DNA from: Asterella californica
Taxonomy: Eukaryota > Streptophyta > Marchantiopsida > Marchantiales > Aytoniaceae
Assembly: GCA_036924285.1 (NCBI GenBank)
Contig: JAYKYS010000015.1
Location: 5,456,001 to 5,520,000 of the forward strand
Reading direction: 5' to 3'
DNA length: 64,000 nucleotides
Shown one piece after another: positions 54,736 through 64,000 of the stretch. Position 1 is the first letter of the stretch. Each line of letters starts with the position of its first letter. The position numbers were made by a program, and so were the translations under genes. A model generated the notes under the pieces. That model did not search any database, had not been told where the DNA came from, and saw only the letters and a list, made by a program, of their open reading frames with translations.

Positions 54736-55199
54736 ATAAGCAAGTGAAAAAAATGCATGCAACATGAGTCATCACTCTGTTTGCATATACTCCGGGAATG
54801 AAAACAGCCTTTTCATTCCGTTCCTTTCCACGCTATATTCAATTTTCTCCGCTACTATGGAGCTACGCCGTAGAGATGCACTCATGGCTTGAAGATATGA
54901 TATCTTGGATGAATCGGGTAATGTCATTCTAGTTTCTATTGATATTCTAGTATTTGATGCACCGTGATATTTTTAATATTGGATAAAAACAGATGGAATT
55001 CTGTTATAGTCTCCGGATTACCTTGTTTAAAGTTTATGGAGGAACCATGTCATAATAGCGATGGGTATATCTTGATGGTAGACTGAAAGGTTATAACTAC
55101 ACTTTTGAAGTTTGAAAATCAATCTTCTTCAGAGCACTCAAGCACCTTCTCAATAGGGTTTAGACGCCTATTTTCTTGCTTCTAAATTAAGCTTGCTTA

Positions 55200-55570
55200 T
55201 TCATCACCTGGACTATGGGGACCATCTCGCCTGTCTTTTGGTCGGGCCGGGGTTTCGATCGGGATCAGGTGGGGTACCTTTTGGGCTTTGATGGACTCGA
55301 GAGTCAATACCTTTTTGGGGTTGATCCGGGGGGGCAGGTTGGAGTAAAGTGTAGTCTCTCTGGATCACGCGGCAGACCAGATCTGGCACCACAGCGGGCG
55401 GGTCCTGTGTAACCCACCCAGTGGAAGGTCTAAGGGTGGTCTGTAGGCCGTCTGGCTGGTACCGCGGATGGTGAAAACACAACCTGAGCCAGCGTGGTCT
55501 CCACAACCCATCTGACCTTGGTTGTCTCCAGGTTGGATCTCGCTTTCTTACGTGTGGTGTGGACGAATTA
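55200..55570. other. GC-rich patch in AT-rich DNA
   Basis: About 370 bp much richer in G+C than its flanks. The minus strand reads open for 138 codons (55,629-55,213), proline/arginine-rich, without a recognisable domain. It could be a fragment of another element's leader or gag. A (TA)n microsatellite abuts it at 55,586-55,611. Confidence 0.35.
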
Positions 55571-55585
55571 GAGAGAAAATATAAT

Positions 55586-55611
55586 ATAATATATATATAT
55601 ATATATATATA
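55586..55611. repeat. (TA)n microsatellite
   Basis: An alternating TA run of about 24 bp, plain in the sequence. Confidence 0.95.
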
Positions 55612-55639
55612 AAAGAAGCCCCCCGTCATCTGTTGATTA

Positions 55640-55850
55640 AATACTAGGCTAACGCACTTATATTGTCAAAATGGTGTCTGGATTTTCTCCGTGTATGGGT
55701 TATGTCTGGCTCCTCTCACAATTGCAACATATAATAATTAATTTTTTTTTAATTTAAAGTACAATTACCATGTAACACATATATATATTCCAATATCATA
55801 AAGGGAGTAAAAGTTCTCCGAAGTCAAACGAACATGCTTATTCTTCAAAT
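55640..55850. repeat. Dispersed repeat, related to 20,580-20,800
   Basis: Shares ACACATATATATATTCC, the following CAATATCATAAAG-type block and GTAAAAGTTCTCCG with 20,717-20,790, in the same orientation. Confidence 0.5.
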
Positions 55851-55859
55851 ATAGGAAAA

Positions 55860-56425
55860 CAATTTTAGTTTTCTTTCAGTGTACATACGGCGGATGGATT
55901 ATCATTCGTGTTTATATCTCATCAGTGTCGTTTATTTTAAACTTTTAAACTTTGTAAGTCCCTTCTTCTGTGGAGCTCTTGTAATTGTGACCTGTTGCCA
56001 CATCACAGCCTGAGATTTCCGTTAGGAGGACTCGACGCCACGCCGCCCCTCGTCACTATCGTTGAGTCAAGCGAGATGTAAAAGAATCAAATAGTGCGTC
56101 TAAAACCTCACCTTGTAATAGGAACACTCAAACCTAGATTTTACGGAACTGACGTAACTCCCGTAAAGGTTTTATAGGTTTTGGCAATAAAAATTTACCA
56201 GAGATTTACCAATGTGATTTACAATTGGTAAATTTAGACCCACTTGACGTAAATATTGTATAGCCACTTGACGTAAATAATGTATGTTGGTAAATATCAT
56301 TTCTTGAATACCGTAGAGAAAACCGAATCAAATTAATACTCTCGTTCTCCGATCTGACAGTTCACACTTAACTCTCCTCATCTAAACGTTGTAAATTCTG
56401 TTAAGAAAAAAGGTTTGAATGATAA
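55860..56425. other. Intergenic stretch, no supported gene
   Basis: No coding segment or RNA gene is recognised. Small direct repeats occur near 56,180-56,290 (ATTTACCA and CCACTTGACGTAAATA repeated). Confidence 0.35.
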
Positions 56426-56428
56426 TAA

Positions 56429-56625
56429 GATCGGTGTCCCAAGTGACCGAAGATCGGTGTACAGGATAAGTGGTTTAGGCTACAGTCCTCTAAGAGAAAG
56501 GTAATGGGTTCAATCTTTTATGGGTACGGTTGGAGGTGCATGCTCCTATAAACTGTTAATGAAGCTTCTGGTTCGAGTCCCGCTGTGATGAACTCACATG
56601 GACAGGTAATATCATTTATCATAAT
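56429..56625 (+). repeat. SINE copy 2 (tRNA-like head, ATTTATC tail)
   Basis: ATCGGTGTCCCAAGTG start, a duplicated ATCGGTGT segment, A-box-like GTGGTTTAGGCTAC, B-box-like GGGTTCAATC, the shared body (GGTGCATGCTCCTATAAACT), GGTTCGAGTCCCGCTGTGAT and the tail GTAATATCATTTATCAT. It is the best preserved of the three copies in its B-box-like parts. No 5S head. Confidence 0.75.
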
Positions 56626-56629
56626 ATAT

Positions 56630-57560
56630 AGGTAAAATTTATTCGTAATATTGAAAATTCACCCAGATTTTCAATCCACATACACTGATAATTGCATATC
56701 GGTCCAAGTTGGACATGATGCTTGTCGATTACAAAGATCAACCCCGAGAATTGCATACCGATCCAAGTTGGACATGATGCTTATCGATTGCAAATATCAA
56801 CCCCAAGTCTCTCTAGATGAAAGACGTGAGACGTGATCACCAAGATACATCGTTGGAGGTCAATCGTGATTAAGGTTTAAACCTAATATGCTTCGATTGT
56901 CAGATAATGTAAGAGCCTCATATGACTGCAATAACATCAACTTGGAGAATTTCTAAATTCCATAGACTACTTACGTCCACCTAATTATTTCAACCAATCA
57001 ATATGTAAAGGACAACTGAGTTCTATGTATACACATTGGAAGATTTATCTTCAAGCTTTTGATAGGATTCACATAAGTTGGTTAGGCTTACATATCGTAA
57101 CTAGAAGTCTCATTATCTCTATTAACATAAAATAACTCACGAACATAACAACGGTTAATTTCTAAGATTTAGATGAATTTCTCAAATTACATCCGAGTTC
57201 ACTTTACGCATTACAAGGTTTGATTTGTCTAACGCAATTGCACAATATATACATAATAGAAATGTGTAATATATATATATATAATATTTACCTCGGTAAA
57301 TTTACACACTAGCTTATTGTATCTTTTAATAAGACACAATTTGCTTATAAAACTATATCATTTTGTACTCACCAAAACATAAGAAAATTATCAGATTTAA
57401 GTAAAATATATCACACAATAAAAAGAAGTAAACAATACTCACTTACATGCTATTTACAATGCATGTGGGTGACAGTTATGCTCTTTACGATACATAATTA
57501 TCATTAGTTATTTCCTCTTTGGAATTCTAGTGATGACGACTCTTACATTGACGTTCCTTC
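56630..57560. other. AT-rich stretch, no supported gene
   Basis: A tandem duplication of about 61 bp (ATTGCATA(T/C)CGGTCCAAGTTGGACATGATGCTT type) at 56,691-56,800 is visible. Otherwise nothing is supported. Confidence 0.4.
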
Positions 57561-57579
57561 GAGGTGGTTTGACTCACGG

Positions 57580-58178
57580 TCAACGAGAAAGCACACCTTG
57601 GCGTGCTAAACGGATAGACCATCGTGTCCTCGAATGTCTATGACGTTGTGAAAGTGATGTATCGCTATCAATCACTATGCGAAAGGTGTTCGTCACCTCC
57701 TCATTCGATCTCCAATACTTTTCCTCGGACGTGTAAGAGATATATATCGTGTCAGATCTCCATTCTCGATACTGAGGACCCAAGTGAAACTCCAGTGGGT
57801 TTGGATGATCTTACATATATTGCATGGTCCATCCATTGTGTTCGGACATCACCACTGAGGTGCCAACCGGTGCTAGACTAGATCTCCTCTCTCTTAGCTT
57901 TATGTCATGCTGCCCGACGTCGACTATCAATGTCATTTGAGACACAACTGTGGTCACTGCTTCATCTCGTGAATGATTGGAGGAGGTCGTGACGGCTCCG
58001 CTCCATGTCTCTCGATGACTGAAGGAGGTGTAAGTGATCTTCGTGTCGACTGACGATCATCCGCTCTTGTCGTCTAAGACACATGTGTTGAATCGGAACC
58101 AAACTCTGCCAGCAATCGACTAATAATCACCTCCAGTCTCTCCAACTCGTAACAAACGTCAAGGTAAGGAGCTATCAT
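57580..58178 (-). pseudogene. 5' internal region of another LTR retrotransposon (broken)
   Basis: Starting 15 bp after a primer-binding-site-like sequence, the minus strand opens with M-I-A-P-Y-L-D-V-C-Y-E-L-E-R-L-E (58,178), closes by a TAG near 58,075, and later reads openly through K-P-T-G-V-S-L-G-P-Q-Y-R-E-W-R and T-I-Y-I-S-Y-T-S-E-E (57,800-57,580). These look like pieces of a gag-like or leader protein. I cannot name the family. The element is truncated below about 57,500. Confidence 0.45.
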
Positions 58179-58192
58179 GATGCTAATCTCCC

Positions 58193-58206
58193 GGCTTTGA
58201 TAGCAA
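58193..58206 (-). other. Diverged Met primer-binding site next to an LTR end
   Basis: The minus strand reads ...TTGTTACA, A, TTGCTATCAAAGCC. This matches the plant consensus TTGGTATCAGAGCC at 12 of 14 bases, and the LTR-like end TTACA precedes it. So an LTR ends at 58,208 and extends to the right on the plus-strand map. Confidence 0.7.
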
Positions 58207-58207
58207 T

Positions 58208-59200
58208 TGTAACAATTGTCTTCGTTGACTGCGAATTTCCCTAGGAGTTTCTAGGCTATTATTCAGCTCCCAAATCCAGTTTTGGATTACTAATTAAGCT
58301 TAGCTGTTCCGAGGAAAGTCGGACAGCACTTTCACACCAGATATTAAAAGAACAAATTTAACTAAAGATCCTGCTCATAGGATAACAATCCCCACACTAC
58401 AAAACAAATGATAAATGAAATCACGATCAACTCGTATAAATTATACGGCTCATATCAATGCCTTTAGACGAAGCTCTCCAATGTCTGCATAAGTCAGACA
58501 CGATAGTAACCTCCAAGACCACGGTCCAGTTCTCGGCTTGCCGTCTCTCACCTTCCTCATGTCCTTTAGATTACGCACGTCAAGTTTACTAAGAGAACTA
58601 TTGTCAGGACCCTGTTCTAACACGTCATTGCCTTGATCTCTCTATTGAGAAATTGTCACAAAACAATCCTTTCTTCTCTGCTACCCAGACTCTCAATCTC
58701 CTGCATAGAAGTCCGCACTGTCCTCTTTCTCACTGTCTCACTGAAAAAAAACAATCTTCGTCCTTTCTTTTCCCTTGCTTCTTAACCTTTAGTGTTTCTT
58801 ATAATTAACTTGATCTTTCATCAACTCAATGCTATAATATTTTGCATTTCAGTTTTCCGTCACCTAAGATTATTTACGACATGAGTCTAGAGTTACCTTA
58901 GACTTATGTTGACACTAGGAGTCCATGCATCATTTCTTCAGGTTACGAGTAATCATCATCCAAATTTAGAAGTCTTATCACATTTAACCTCGAGTTTTAT
59001 CGTCGTACGAACATCAATGCAAATGGATATGTCCAAAGTCCTTTCATGGCATGTTTAGCATTAGAGAGTTTCGAATCTCTACTTGCAACACTGTGTATTT
59101 GCTCCGATAAGATACAAGATAGTATGAGATTTGGACGTAAACTGAACCATACCTCTGGATGTATCTGTACCAAAATTTTTAAAATGGACAAATATTCTCA
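58208..59200 (-). repeat. Probable LTR (right boundary unknown)
   Basis: Inferred from the LTR end and primer site at 58,193-58,208. The content is non-coding and AT-rich. The outer boundary and a matching second LTR were not identified, so the end coordinate is only indicative. Confidence 0.4.
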
Positions 59201-60060
59201 TATCATGATTGAAGTAGCTTAGCTTGTACATGATTGAAGTCAAATCACTCAAGTCTCTTAGTTGTCATGACCTACCGGTAATCTGAAATCTGAGCAAATA
59301 AGAGATTATAATCTATTCGCAAGACAATCACAACAAGTGGATAGGGTCTAGAGACAACAACTTGTTGTCTCATCATTTCTCGATTAAGTAATGTGAGAAA
59401 AAGTCAATTTTGGTATATTAGTTAGTAACAGCCAAAATGAAACTCGCGATCACTTAGAGAGGTTATATCCACATTTACAAAGTGACAAAGATGAATAGAA
59501 ATTATAAGATGAGAGATCATCGGACAAGTTGTCAAACAACATAGTTGACATCGATCATTGTCTTCAATCAGATAAGTGATATTGACAAAAGTTATTTGCA
59601 AAATAGTTTGGTTAAATAGAGCAAGATATTACTAGATGATTATACTTGCTCTCATTTAGTAATTAGGACTCCTAGGGTGAGTTATCTAAGTTTAGATGAT
59701 ATTTTTGAAGACTAGTAGATCTTGTCGGAAGACAATTACACTCAAAGAATAAGTTAAAAGAGTCAACCACTCATATTAGAAGCTTGTGACAGATGGTGAG
59801 TGATGATGACTTACCACGAATACTTTACGAGTACCACGAGTATGTTGAGATAGCACAAAAGGAGTGCTTGCAACCTTGTCATGTGTGTGCAACAAGTAAA
59901 CATAGACATGAGTGAGGCTGATCCGAAAGACGCGGAAAATTGACGACTTTGCGGTGAATTTGATCAAAGACAAACAGATGGACTTCAACGACTGAGTCAT
60001 GTGTTTGATGCGGGTTGCAGATTTCATGACGGTGACAGACAAGAGGAAACATCAAGAGAC
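59200..60060. other. Upstream remnant of the chromovirus or unrelated DNA
   Basis: Short plus-strand segments near 59,930-60,060 (K-D-K-Q-M-D-F-N-D, M-R-V-A-D-F-M-T-V-T-D-K) look protein-like and lead toward the reverse transcriptase. Gag and protease are not recognised. Confidence 0.3.
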
Positions 60061-60069
60061 GTGACGTGA

Positions 60070-62968
60070 TCAACTTCCGAAGGTGCTTCGCGAAGTGATT
60101 AAGGAGTTTGAGGATGTCTTGACGGATGAGTTACTTGCTGAACTACCCCCAAGGCGGGTGGTGGATCACAAGATCGAGGTCTTGTCAGGATCAGAACCAC
60201 CTTCCAAAGCTCCTTACCAACTCAATCAGGTGTAACTCCTTGAGTTGAAAAGACAACTCGGTGAGCTATTAGCGCAGGGATATATTCAAACCAGTAAGTC
60301 ACCTTATGGAGCCCTAGTTCTTTTTGCAAAGAAGAAAGATGGGAAGTTACGACTCTGCGTAGATTATCATGCACTCAATAAGATGACGGTGAAGAATAAT
60401 TATCCTCTGCCAAGGATAGACGACCTCTTTGATAGACTAGCGAGCGCAAAGTACTTCAGCAGGATAGACTTGAAGTCAAGATATTACCAGATCCGGATAG
60501 CTGATCCAGATGTTGAGAAGACCGCTTGTCGAACCAGATACATATCGTTTGAATTCGTGGTGATGTCATTTATGACTCTGCAACGCCCCTTCGACGTTCA
60601 CTATATTGATGAACACAATTTTTCGCGAGGAGATGGATGAGTTTGTCATCGTTTACATCGACGACATCTTGATCTACTCCAAAAACTTGGAGTCGCACGC
60701 GGAGTAGCTAAGGGTGGTGTTGACGAAGCTACGGGAGCATAAGCTGTTTGCCAACGTTGACAAGAGTGAGTTTGGCTTGGAACGCATTAACTTCTTGAGA
60801 CATGTCATTAGTGCAGAAGGAGTCAGCCCGGATATGCAGAAGGTGGACGCGATTGTGACTTGGGAGCCTCCGACTACAGTGAAGAGGATGCGACGATTCT
60901 TAAGATTGGTGCAGTTCTACCGCAAGTATGTGAAAGGGTTTTCAAAGATCGCAAAGCCGCTGACAGACTGGACGGACAAAGACGCATAGGTAAGTTGGAC
61001 CAAGGAGGTGGATGATGCGTTTCAGACGATCAAATCTATTTTGTCAAAGGTGTCAGTTTTGAAGCTGCCGGAGTTCGACAAACCATTTGAGGTGCACACG
61101 AACGCGAGCGACTATGTGATTGACGGAGTGTTGGTGCAGGATGGAAAATCTGTAGCGTAGGAAAGCAAGAAGTTATCTGAGACGGAGAGTCGATGATCGA
61201 CTCACGAGAAGGAACTGTTTGCGATGGTTCATTGCTTGAGGAAATGGCGGCATTACTTAGGACTTCACAAAACCCAAGTGTATACTGATAATATTTTGCT
61301 CAAGTACTTCGAGACACAAGATCGGGTGACGCCAAAGTAACTACGATGGCATGATACCTTGGCGCTCATGAATGTGGAACTAATCCATAAAGCGAGAAAG
61401 AACAATGCCGTTCCTCACGCCTTGAGTCGCAAGAAAGAATATCTTCCATCGTCAACACAGATTTTGTGAGCTATGTATCCTAAGGAGTCAGACTTGGAGA
61501 GGCGAATACGTGAAGGTTACATGGGCGATGACCAAGCAAAGGAGTACCTGGAATAGCTCAAGTGAGGAGTGAAGTTGCATAACATGCAGCTGAGACATGG
61601 CTTACTCATGTTCAAACAAAGTCGGGTTTATGTGGGACAAGGAAAACTTAGGACTAAGTTACTCAAAGAATGTCATGATGCGTCTTTATCAGGACATAAA
61701 GGAGAAAAGTCCACTTTAGCAGTGGTAGCTAAAAAGTTTTATTGGCTCTACATGAAAGACGATGTCGCCCACTTTGTAAAAACACACGTAACCTATCAGG
61801 CGAACCGCATTTCTTATGAGAAGAAACATGAGTTGCTTCATCCTTTATCGATTCCAGCCAGACCTTGGGAAAGCATTAGCATGGACTTCATCACCTCTCT
61901 GCCTAACTCAAACGAATACAGTGCAATCTTTGTGATAGTTGATCGGTTTAACAAAAGAGCGAAGTTTGCACCGACCTTGGATACTGTAACAGCATTCACG
62001 ACTTCTCGGTTGTTCCTAGATACTTGGTGGCGTTCACATGGATTGCCTCGGAGTATTATTTCAGACCGAGACTATAAGTTCACAAGTGCCTTTTGGAAAC
62101 ACTTGTTTTCAAAAGTTGGGGACTAAGTTAAAATTCAGTATCACTTTTCATCCTGAAAAGAATGGACAAACGGAACGAGTTAACTCGGTTCTGAACCAAT
62201 ACTTGAGGAATTATGTGAGTGCAGACCAAAGTGATTGGGCAAAGTGGCTCAGTCTTGCGGAGTATTGCTACAATTCCACGAAGCATTCAGCATTCAGCAA
62301 TCGGCAAATCGTCTTTCTTGTTGGCTTACGGACGTGAGCCAGAAAGGCCTCTTGACTTGACTTTGACAGAGAGTTCTACATCGACAACACCAAGAACACG
62401 GCAAACATCAGCTGAAGAGTTGGTGACGAAAATGCAGCGGCGCGAGGAACAAGTAAAGAAAAATCTCGAGAAAGCACAGCAACGGTACACAAAGCAGGTA
62501 AACAAGCATCGGCGGCAAGTGAAGTTTCAAGTGGGCGAAGAGGTATGGTTAAGTACGAAGAACTTCATCCTTCCGGACGAGATATTGACGAAGTTTTCAT
62601 CGAAGTTTGCGGGACCTTTTGTCATAGTCAAGAATCCTCACGAATACGTCTATACGTTAGACCTTCCTCCCGAGTGGTAGTTGCATCCGACTTTCCATGT
62701 TTCTTTACTAAAGAAATACTTCAGGGATGATTTACGGCCAGAGCGCAAACAGGTTTTCAGGCCCCAACCTCATGTCGTGCAAGGCGAAGCAGAATACGAG
62801 GTAGAGATCATTTTGCGATCGCGGCGTAAATCTAACCGGATGGAGTACTTGGTCAAATGGCGTGGATACCATTTGAAAGAAGCAACTTGGGTGCCAGAGG
62901 AAGAGCTAACACATGCAAGCGAAGTATTGGATCTCTTCAAACGGAGACAAGGGCAACAAGAGCGTTAG
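60070..62968 (+). pseudogene. Decayed chromovirus (Ty3/gypsy) pol with C-terminal chromodomain
   Basis: Order: reverse transcriptase (60,080-60,700; [10 protein letters not shown] and Y-I-D-D at about 60,652-60,663), thumb/connection (60,714-60,989), RNase H in broken frames (61,000-61,440), integrase zinc finger and core (61,569-62,330), the C-terminal G-P-F module (62,530-62,680), and a chromodomain at about 62,785-62,945 (Y-E-V-E-I-I-L, Y-L-V-K-W-R-G-Y, T-W-V-P-E-E-E-L). Stops and frameshifts occur at about 60,234, 60,560-60,640, 60,706, 60,988, 61,564, 62,110 and 62,336. In the integrase finger the C-x2-C pair now reads H-V-T-Y, so both Cys ligands are lost. Chromodomains of this type guide integration toward chromatin carrying histone methyl marks. 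Gag is missing. Confidence 0.9.
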
Positions 62969-62969
62969 C

Positions 62970-64000
62970 AAGATGAGAACATCTCTTTCCAAGAGAGGAG
63001 TGAAGGAACGACAAACCATACGAGTAGCAACTTGAGGCGACTTGGGCTGATGGACTTTGTAGCTTTGTCTTGTATTTTGTGGAAATAAAGATTTGTTTCT
63101 TGAAATTTGTCTAAGTGTATTGGTAGTGCATAGCTATGACTAGTTCTGATCAGATGCCTAGGATGTTGTCAAGAGGAGGAACGAAGCACACTCAAAGGAA
63201 ACGAGCTGGTTTGGATAAGCATCTAAATCAAGACTAAATCTTGATGTCAAGACTTAAGTTCGCTGTAGCGTTGGCAAAGCAAGTATGAAATTTCATACAT
63301 GTCTTGGGGCTTGGGGTGATCTTGCATTGCAGTCTTCTAACTGCAAAATAAACTTAATCGTGCGTCTAAGTCAAATCAGGTTACGACCAGAAAGTGAGTT
63401 TCGGAGGACCTCGTAAGTAGGTGTGAATACTTATAGTTAGCAAGTTAGAGTCTTAAGTAGAATGTTTAGAAATTGTCAACTAGTTTTGTTTAGGGTGGGC
63501 CAAAAAGATAAGACTTTTCTCGAGACTAGTTGGAATTTTCTAAGACAACTTAAGACTCAAGCCAAGAAGGGAATTGCGGGTTAGCTACCAGCATGCAATT
63601 TTGGCGTCAAGGGGTTGGCTACCCATTTTGAACTTGGCGTTAACTTAAAGATCATTGTTGATGAGTGTCGCGATCCTCAGTCTCAAGATCGGACGCACAC
63701 GCGAACAATAGAACTCTAGTGAACTTGTGTTAGGTTGTGAAGGCTGCGAGTAGGACTGCACGGCTTGACCGCGAAGTCGAGATCAGATGAACCCTAAGTG
63801 GTTCCTTGAACCAAGGTTAGAACATTGGATTAGGACCTAAGGGCCCATCCCAAGACGACCCCAGACGAACGCTGACCTAAGGGGGTGAGTTTGGGAACGG
63901 ACCAAAACATAAGTCTGAGACGTGAGACCGAGACGTGGGTCGGAGACGCAGACGGACCGTGGTTCGGGTCTGGGTCTGGACCACAAGTTTCCGAAAAATG
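62970..64000. other. 3' flank of the chromovirus, possible LTR
   Basis: Non-coding. Purine-rich runs (AAGAGAGGAGTGAAGGAACG at 62,990; AAGAGGAGGAACGAAG at 63,171) are candidate polypurine tracts, so a 3' LTR may start soon after one of them and run past the window end. No second LTR is available for comparison. Confidence 0.35.

Noticed and set aside
56500..56590. Possible tRNA gene (B-box-like GGTTCGAGTCCCG)
   Set aside because: No cloverleaf can be folded around it, and the whole segment recurs as a SINE body elsewhere in the window.
1..64000. CRISPR arrays, bacterial operons or phage
   Set aside because: No regularly spaced short repeats. Spliced eukaryotic genes and plant retroelements dominate the window.

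Overview
This looks like nuclear DNA from a land plant, probably an early-diverging one (moss-like, or another spore-bearing lineage). It holds two intron-rich housekeeping genes, many Ty3/gypsy elements, a MULE-type transposase relic, SINEs, and a DNMT3-type cytosine methyltransferase domain inside a retroelement. True DNMT3 enzymes are known in mosses but not in flowering plants. The species cannot be fixed from sequence alone.

Layout. 0-3.6 kb: two halves of a decayed MULE transposase in tail-to-tail orientation. 6.7-9.1 kb: decayed minus-strand coding sequence of unknown origin with internal tandem duplications. 9.45-13.28 kb: a complete 13-exon DXO1 (Rai1/DXO decapping/deNADding enzyme) gene on the minus strand, predicted at 505 aa, with one GC-AG intron and a 24-nt microexon. 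14.8-22.3 kb: AT-rich repeat land with SINE copies (one carrying a 5S rRNA-like head), a 370-bp direct-repeat pair, foldback hairpins, and a minus-strand relic with a Rep-like Y-x-x-K-D motif.

22.3-42.8 kb: a large decayed plus-strand Ty3/gypsy element. It has a canonical initiator-Met primer-binding site, small leader ORFs, gag, zinc knuckles, protease, a DNMT3-like methyltransferase, reverse transcriptase, RNase H and integrase. Its integrase is split by a young 8.77-kb minus-strand Ty3/gypsy element (33,791-42,555). The two 916-bp LTRs of that element differ at only two positions by my reading, and it keeps one open 1,628-codon gag-pol frame. A 0.6-kb antisense piece of the young family also sits inside the old gag.

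42.8-47.2 kb: repeat-derived or featureless sequence. 47.25-53.01 kb: a complete 15-exon RAD16-type SNF2/RING helicase gene on the minus strand, predicted at 874 aa. 54-58.2 kb: foldback hairpins, a GC-rich patch, another SINE and an LTR end with a diverged Met primer site. 60-63 kb: a decayed plus-strand chromovirus ending in a chromodomain.

The two housekeeping genes appear functionally unrelated (RNA 5'-end quality control and nucleotide-excision repair). The main novelty is the retroelement-borne DNMT3-like methyltransferase, placed between protease and reverse transcriptase. Exon boundaries were worked out by hand from splice motifs, reading phase and family knowledge; nothing was searched or aligned by computer.
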